Positions 6,351-11,124 of a DNA stretch of 11,124 bases are shown one piece after another (within the stretch, counting starts at the first letter, position 1; each line of letters starts with the position of its first letter). The notes beneath the pieces are model-generated. The model had not been told where the DNA came from. It ran no database searches and was given only the letters and a program-made list of their open reading frames with translations. Where the stretch lies: positions 316 to 11,439 of the forward strand of contig DDYL01000069.1 of NCBI GenBank assembly GCA_002347925.1, read 5' to 3'. The DNA is from Chloroflexi bacterium UBA2235 (GTDB taxonomy: Bacteria > Chloroflexota > UBA11872 > UBA12225). The translations under genes and the position numbers were made by a program.

Positions 6351-6869
6351 ATGGAATTGAGCGCGGTCGCCTTCTACGTCGTTGCCGGGGTCACCCTCGT
6401 CGCAGCGCTTGGCGTGGTTGTCGCGCGCAGTGTCGTCTACGCCGCGCTCCTCCTGATCTTGTCGCTCGTGATGACTGGGCTGATTTACCTCCTCCTGCTT
6501 GCGGACTTCCTAGCCTTGATCCAGATCCTCGTCTACGGAGGGACCGTGAGCATCCTTCTGCTCTTTGCCCTGATGCTTACGCCCCCTGAGACGCGCCCGG
6601 AGCTCAACCATCGCGGATGGGCGCTTGGGGCCGTGACTTCGGGCGCGCTCTTTGCACTCCTGCTGGTTGCGTCACTTGCCGACAAATGGCCTGCAGCGGG
6701 GGCAGCTCGTCACATCAGCCTCGTCGACCTCGGTCGCGCGCTCTTTTCGACGTGGGCCGTTCCCTTCGAAGTCGCATCGGTGGTCTTGCTCGTGGCGCTC
6801 CTCGGCGCCCTGACCATTGCGCGCAGCACCTCACCTGGCAGCAAAATCGCTCGCCGTGCTTCGGCATGA
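6351..6869 (+). CDS. nuoJ: NADH-quinone oxidoreductase subunit J
   Basis: Membrane-arm subunit (ND6 family) at the hinge between the quinone site and the antiporter-like subunits, 172 aa with five predicted transmembrane helices. The conserved third helix is visible as ADFLALIQILVYGGTVSI (51-68), with Y62 and the GG that forms the pi-bulge in known structures. The last helix begins PFEVASVVLLVALLGAL. Start ATG 6351 has GGAG 5 nt upstream; an in-frame TTG at 6303 lies inside the intergenic hairpin and is unlikely. nuoK follows after 21 nt. Confidence 0.94.
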   Translation: MELSAVAFYVVAGVTLVAALGVVVARSVVYAALLLILSLVMTGLIYLLLLADFLALIQILVYGGTVSILLLFALMLTPPETRPELNHRGWALGAVTSGALFALLLVASLADKWPAAGAARHISLVDLGRALFSTWAVPFEVASVVLLVALLGALTIARSTSPGSKIARRASA

Positions 6870-6890
6870 TAATCGTCTGAGGCGAAACGA

Positions 6891-7199
6891 ATGGTTCCCA
6901 TCGAACACATCATGGTTTTCACCGGCGCCCTGTTCTGCCTCGGCGTCTACGGTGTAATGGCTCGCAGAAACGCCGTTCTGGTGCTGATGGCGATTGAACT
7001 CATGCTCAACGCCGTCGCCATCAACCTGGTGGCTTTCGGCACGCTGGTCTATCCCGGGCAAATCAATGGCATGGTCTTCGCGATCTTCGTCGTGACCATC
7101 GCTGCTGCCGAACTCGGACTTGGTCTTGCAATCGTCCTGCGGGTATACCGGATGCGTTCAAGCATCAATGTAGACGATATCGATTTGATGAGGTGGTAG
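6891..7199 (+). CDS. nuoK: NADH-quinone oxidoreductase subunit K
   Basis: Small membrane subunit (ND4L family), 102 aa with three transmembrane helices and a normal length. Both glutamates needed for proton transfer in the family are present: E36 in MAIELMLNA and E74 in AAAELGLGLAI. Start ATG 6891 has a modest GAGG-type ribosome-binding site (about 6879-6882). The short charged tail after residue 85 is unremarkable. The stop is 3 nt from the nuoL start, and the nuoL ribosome-binding site lies inside the nuoK 3' end. Confidence 0.95.
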   Translation: MVPIEHIMVFTGALFCLGVYGVMARRNAVLVLMAIELMLNAVAINLVAFGTLVYPGQINGMVFAIFVVTIAAAELGLGLAIVLRVYRMRSSINVDDIDLMRW

Positions 7200-7202
7200 C
7201 TC

Positions 7203-9212
7203 GTGGACTACGCGTGGCTCGCGCCCGTGCTGCCGATCGGTGCCTTTGCGCTCAACGTGCTGATCTGGCGACAGATGGGCGCCAGAAAGCATGCCCTGTC
7301 GGCCCTGACAACACTCGCCGCCATCGGGGGCGCATTCCTGGTCTTTCTCGCTGTCTTCTCGGATGCATCAGCTCATCTTGAAGAGACCGCGACGAGCAGT
7401 GGCCGACATCTGATCTTCGAAGGCACACCGTGGTTCACGGTGGGCGTCGCGCCACACCTTTATGTCTTCGCGCCAACGCTGGTAGTCGACTGGCTATCAA
7501 TCATGATGCTTGGCGTTGTCACGTTCCTGGCATTCCTGATCGAGTTCTACGCCACGGGATACATGAAGGGAGACAACCGCTACTGGTGGTTCTTCTCCGT
7601 CAAGGCGCTCTTCACGGCGGCAATGCTCGGCGTCGTCCTCTCCTACAACTTCCTGCTGATGTACATCTGCTGGGAACTTGTCGGCCTCTGTTCGTTCCTG
7701 CTGATCGGGTTCTGGTACTCGGAGCGGGCAAACGCCGAGGCAGCCAAGAAGGCCTTCATCACCACCCGGGTGGGGGACGTGGGTTTCTTCATCGGCCTTG
7801 CACTGCTCTTCCTCAAGACCGGCACCTTTGACATGAAGGCGACCTTCGCGGCCGTCGAATCCGGCGCGATTGATCCGGCCACCGTCACCATTGCCGGCAT
7901 CCTGATCTTCCTCGGTGCAATGGGCAAGAGCGGGCAGTTCCCGCTCCATGTCTGGTTGCCTGACGCAATGGCCGGACCGACGCCGGTCTCCGCACTCGTG
8001 CACTCAGCAACCATGGTGGCCGCGGGTGTCTATCTCGTCGGCCGTGCGTATCCGATCTTCCATGCGTCACCTACGACGATGGGGATCATCACCACTGTCG
8101 GAACCATCACCGCCATCTTCGCAGCGACGATTGCGCTGACTCAACGCGACATCAAGCGCATCCTCGCCTACTCAACGATCAGTCAGCTCGGGTACATGAT
8201 CATGGCCTTGGGCGTTGGCGCCTACACCGCGGGCCTCTTCCACCTGTTCACACACGCCTTCTTCAAGGCGCTCCTTTTCCTTGGTGCCGGGTCAGTCATC
8301 CACTCCATGGAGCCCGTCCTGCACGGGACCGGGCGCAACCCCAACGACATTTTCAACATGGGTGGACTGCGCAAGCAGATGCCGGTCACATTCTGGACCT
8401 TTCTTCTCGCCTCCCTCTCTCTGGCAGGGATTGCGCCACTGGCAGGATTCTGGAGCAAGGATGCGATTCTCGTCGGTGCCTACGAGGCCGATGCCTGGTT
8501 GCCGTTGATCGTGGCACTCTTCACCGCGTTCCTGACCGCCTTCTACATGTTCAGATGCATCTACCTGGTCTTCTTCGGACCGGCAAGGTGGCAGGTCGCG
8601 ACAGCCACACCGGACCACCATGACAACCATTCCACTGACCACGCGTCGGGTCACCATGCAGAGCCCCACGAAAGCCCTTGGACCATGGCGCTTCCGTTGG
8701 TACTGATTTGCGTGCCAGCGATTGCTGCCGGATGGATCGGTATCCCTGGATTTTCCGAGGCCTTCGCGGAGACTGTTCGCTTCGGTCCGATGATCGAGGA
8801 ACACATCAATCTGGTTCTCGCCGGGGCAGGAACGCTCGCGGGGTTGCTCGGTATTGGTCTGGCAACACTGATGTACCTCACCCCCGTCTCCGGTCCGCGC
8901 CTGATCTCGGAAAGTTTCCCGGCCGTCTACAAGACCCTTTACAACAAGTACTACTTCGATGAGATGTACCAATGGATCATCGACCACGTAGTGCTCGCAA
9001 TCGCCGCCATGGCAGCAACTGTCGATCGAAAGATCCTCAACGATCGGATTGTGGACTGGTGCGGGCCGTTCCTACAGGGCGCTGGGGCACGTTTGCGCCT
9101 CACGACCTCCGGCTACATCTATCACTATGCGTTCGGCTTCATCATCGGGATCATGGCCATCGGTGTGGTCATCTCTGGCGGAATTCCGGACATGCGGTTC
9201 GCTCTCTGGTAG
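7203..9212 (+). CDS. nuoL: NADH-quinone oxidoreductase subunit L
   Basis: Distal antiporter-like proton-pumping subunit (ND5 family), 669 aa, including the C-terminal lateral-helix extension. The proton-path residues are canonical: E158 in CWELVGLCSF, K242 in AMGKSGQFPLHVWLPDAM, K355 with H351 in FTHAFFKALLF, and K419 in GFWSKDAIL. The 113-residue spacing from K242 to K355 equals that of K229 to K342 in E. coli. A loop at residues 471-492 is histidine-rich (seven His in DHHDNHSTDHASGHHAEPH). The C-terminus ends in a final helix, YIYHYAFGFIIGIMAIGVV. Start GTG 7203 has AGGTGG 6 nt upstream. Confidence 0.96.
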   Translation: MDYAWLAPVLPIGAFALNVLIWRQMGARKHALSALTTLAAIGGAFLVFLAVFSDASAHLEETATSSGRHLIFEGTPWFTVGVAPHLYVFAPTLVVDWLSIMMLGVVTFLAFLIEFYATGYMKGDNRYWWFFSVKALFTAAMLGVVLSYNFLLMYICWELVGLCSFLLIGFWYSERANAEAAKKAFITTRVGDVGFFIGLALLFLKTGTFDMKATFAAVESGAIDPATVTIAGILIFLGAMGKSGQFPLHVWLPDAMAGPTPVSALVHSATMVAAGVYLVGRAYPIFHASPTTMGIITTVGTITAIFAATIALTQRDIKRILAYSTISQLGYMIMALGVGAYTAGLFHLFTHAFFKALLFLGAGSVIHSMEPVLHGTGRNPNDIFNMGGLRKQMPVTFWTFLLASLSLAGIAPLAGFWSKDAILVGAYEADAWLPLIVALFTAFLTAFYMFRCIYLVFFGPARWQVATATPDHHDNHSTDHASGHHAEPHESPWTMALPLVLICVPAIAAGWIGIPGFSEAFAETVRFGPMIEEHINLVLAGAGTLAGLLGIGLATLMYLTPVSGPRLISESFPAVYKTLYNKYYFDEMYQWIIDHVVLAIAAMAATVDRKILNDRIVDWCGPFLQGAGARLRLTTSGYIYHYAFGFIIGIMAIGVVISGGIPDMRFALW

Positions 9213-9283
9213 GCGCCCCCTTCCCGTTGTCTGTCACCAACACAACCTGAAACCATCATTCGCCACCTGTAAGGACAAGCTCT
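9213..9283. other. nuoL-nuoM spacer
   Basis: 71 nt without a gene. It contains the nuoM ribosome-binding site AAGGA (9271-9275), and I see no hairpin or terminator. Confidence 0.4.
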
Positions 9284-10756
9284 GTGGGCTACCTGTCGAC
9301 GATGACCCTCGCGCCGTTCATTGCGGCGCTCATCATCATGCTTATCCCGAGTGAGCGACCGGGGCTCACCCGTGCGGTCGCGCTCGTTGCGAGCGTCATC
9401 TCGTTCGTGTTGTCCCTTGTGGTCTTCGTGGGGTACGACTGGCACCAGGCCGGTTTCCAGTTCCGTGAGGCCTACCAGTGGCTTCCGGATTACGGGATCA
9501 CGATCAGCCTTGGGGTGGATGGGATCTCGGCCCCGCTCATCATTCTCAATGCCGTGGTTCTCTTGACCGGCACGGTTGTCTCATTCAAGATTGCCGACCG
9601 CCCCAAGGAGTTCTACGCGCTCTTCCTGGTGTCCGTGGCAGGGGTCTTCGGGGTCTTCGCTTCCCTGGACCTGTTCATCCTGTTCCTCACCTATGACATC
9701 GCCGGCCTTCCGATGTACCCGCTGATCGTGATCTGGGGAAGCACCCGCAAGAACTACGCCGCGCTCAAGCTCACTCTCATGCACGTGGCCGGAAGCCTCT
9801 TCATCTGGGTCGGCATGATCGCCATCTACGTGCAAGCCGGAGCGAAGTCATTCGACTTGGAGTATCTCGCTTCCCAGGCGCACACCCTCCTCACACCGGG
9901 CTTCCAGACCGTCTTCTTCCCGGTGATCTTTATCGGCTTTGGGTTCCTCGCCGCAATGTGGCCACTTCACACCTGGTCTCCCGATGGTCACGGCGCCGCG
10001 CCGACCGCAGTCTCGATGGTGGCAGCCGGGGTGCTGATGAAGCTCGGTGCCTACGGCTGCATCCGTGTTGGCGTCTGGCTCCTGCCCGAAGGTGCGATGG
10101 TGTGGTCTCCGGTCTTTGTGACCCTTGGGACAATAGGCGCTGTCTATGGTGGCGTCATGGCGATCGCGCAACGTGACTTCAAGTTCGTCATTGCCCATTC
10201 GTCGGTAAGCCACATGGGATACGTGATTGTGGGCATCTCGACGATGTCACTGGTAGGACTGAACGGCGCGGTCTTGCAAATGGTCAGCCATGGCCTCATG
10301 ACTGCTCTCTTCTTCGCGATGATCGGTGCCATGTACGACCAAGCCCATACCCGCGAAGTAGGCATCTTCGGCGGTCTGGCCCGAAACATGCCCTGGTACA
10401 CCGGGTTCTTTGCGATAGCCTGTCTGGCCTCACTTGGCCTGCCTGGATTGTCGGGGTTCATTCCCGAACTGCTCATCTTCCTCGGTGCCTTCCAGACGTA
10501 CCCGGTCGTAGGCATCCTTTGTGTTGCAACTGTGGCCCTCGCCGCCACTTACATGCTCCGGCTGGTGTCGCGTGCATTCTTTGGCCCACTGAGCCCGCGC
10601 TGGGCATCACTGCATGACCTGCTTCCAAACGAGTGGTTTGTTGGCGCCTTCCTCGTCTTGACCCTGATCATCGTCGGCGTCTATCCAACACCGTTCCTCG
10701 ACATGATCAACGCCTCCGCGGCACCGGTAATCGAGCGGGTGGGAGGGGTACGTTGA
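9284..10756 (+). CDS. nuoM: NADH-quinone oxidoreductase subunit M (variant)
   Basis: Antiporter-like membrane subunit (ND4 family), 490 aa with about 14 transmembrane helices. Family motifs include LPMYPLIVIWG (142-152), WPLHTWSPDGH (226-236), SSVSHMGYVIVG and HTREVGIFGGLARNMP. K253 (helix 8) and E395 (helix 12) match E. coli K265 and E407, with identical spacing (142 residues). Two key positions differ. Where helix 5 normally has W-E, this protein has Y137-D138. The helix-7 lysine (E. coli K234, 31 residues before K265) is L222, also 31 residues before K253. The frame is intact, so this is a variant, not a broken gene. Start GTG 9284 has AAGGA 8 nt upstream. Confidence 0.94.
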   Translation: MGYLSTMTLAPFIAALIIMLIPSERPGLTRAVALVASVISFVLSLVVFVGYDWHQAGFQFREAYQWLPDYGITISLGVDGISAPLIILNAVVLLTGTVVSFKIADRPKEFYALFLVSVAGVFGVFASLDLFILFLTYDIAGLPMYPLIVIWGSTRKNYAALKLTLMHVAGSLFIWVGMIAIYVQAGAKSFDLEYLASQAHTLLTPGFQTVFFPVIFIGFGFLAAMWPLHTWSPDGHGAAPTAVSMVAAGVLMKLGAYGCIRVGVWLLPEGAMVWSPVFVTLGTIGAVYGGVMAIAQRDFKFVIAHSSVSHMGYVIVGISTMSLVGLNGAVLQMVSHGLMTALFFAMIGAMYDQAHTREVGIFGGLARNMPWYTGFFAIACLASLGLPGLSGFIPELLIFLGAFQTYPVVGILCVATVALAATYMLRLVSRAFFGPLSPRWASLHDLLPNEWFVGAFLVLTLIIVGVYPTPFLDMINASAAPVIERVGGVR

Positions 10757-10789
10757 TCTCGATAGGAGCCGGCACCAAGAGGTATTCCG

Positions 10790-11124
10790 ATGCCCAACTT
10801 TGATCCTGCGACGCTTGACTACGTCCTGCTCGCCCCACAGTTCATCGTTACCGGCCTGATCTTTGTCTGTCTCTCCCTTGACCTCATGGTCTACGGCCGA
10901 GGGCACCGATTCATCGGCTGGGTCGCGATCATGGGTCTCGCCGTCGGCATCGGCGCCCAGGCATCTTTGTGGGGCGTCCGCAGCTCTTTCGCAGGAGTTC
11001 TGCGCGTCGACGACTACTCGAACCTGTTCAACATCATCTTCATGGCCGCCGGCATCGGCGTCGTCTTCCTGTCATTCGATTACGCCGAGCGGTTCTTCAC
11101 ACAACCTGGCGAGTTTTACGCATT
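10790..11124 (+). CDS. nuoN: NADH-quinone oxidoreductase subunit N (partial)
   Basis: N-terminal 111 residues of the third antiporter-like subunit (ND2 family); the gene runs off the right edge of the window. It begins ATG at 10790 with AAGAGG 7 nt upstream, 33 nt after nuoM. Visible features are two hydrophobic helices (about 12-35 and 41-62), a loop with FAGVLRVDDYSNLFNIIF (68-85) typical of NuoN, and GEFYA at the cut. The central Glu/Lys proton-path residues lie beyond the edge, so it is unknown whether they vary as in NuoM. Confidence 0.9.
   Translation, partial: MPNFDPATLDYVLLAPQFIVTGLIFVCLSLDLMVYGRGHRFIGWVAIMGLAVGIGAQASLWGVRSSFAGVLRVDDYSNLFNIIFMAAGIGVVFLSFDYAERFFTQPGEFYA

Noticed and set aside
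8292..8987. 231-codon open frame on the - strand inside nuoL
   Set aside because: It is antisense to the conserved NuoL coding sequence; its composition reflects the complement of membrane-protein codons and it shows no domain.

Overview
The window is almost entirely one respiratory operon. Eleven genes on the + strand encode a proton-pumping NADH:quinone oxidoreductase-type complex I in the order nuoA-B-C-D-H-I-J-K-L-M-N. nuoN is cut by the right edge. A divergent Gfo/Idh/MocA-family oxidoreductase lies on the - strand at the left edge. The DNA is moderately GC-rich, starts are often GTG (nuoA, nuoB, nuoC, nuoL, nuoM), and every nuo gene has a purine-rich ribosome-binding site. I see no rRNA, tRNA, mobile element or CRISPR array.

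Layout. 18-1091 (-): sugar/inositol-type dehydrogenase. 1092-1246: divergent intergenic region with a small inverted repeat. 1247-4423: nuoA, nuoB, nuoC and nuoD, the connecting part of the peripheral arm plus NuoA. 4483-6246: nuoH and nuoI. 6247-6350: a gap with a strong hairpin. 6351-10756: nuoJ, nuoK, nuoL and nuoM of the membrane arm. 10790 to the end: start of nuoN. nuoE, nuoF and nuoG, the NADH-oxidising module, would normally sit between nuoD and nuoH, but only 59 bp lie there. The locus therefore encodes an 11-subunit type of complex I, or relies on EFG genes elsewhere. The electron donor cannot be read from this window.

The most unusual gene is nuoC. An ordinary NuoC domain is preceded by about 135 extra residues: a cysteine/histidine RING-like zinc module (C28, C31, C44, C47, H51/H52, C55, C63) and an Ala/Pro-rich linker. 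The second theme is a set of substitutions at charged positions normally conserved along the proton path. NuoM has Asp for the TM5 Glu and Leu for the TM7 Lys. NuoH has Val for one Glu of its cytoplasmic-loop acidic motif. NuoA has Glu for Asp. NuoL and NuoK look canonical. NuoD carries a three-residue insertion between the His and Tyr that hold the quinone head group.

Organism. An 11-gene nuo cluster without EFG, high GC and the HTWSPDGH type of NuoM resemble what I remember of Chloroflexota and some related deep-branching bacteria. This is a tentative impression from memory, not a demonstrated assignment.
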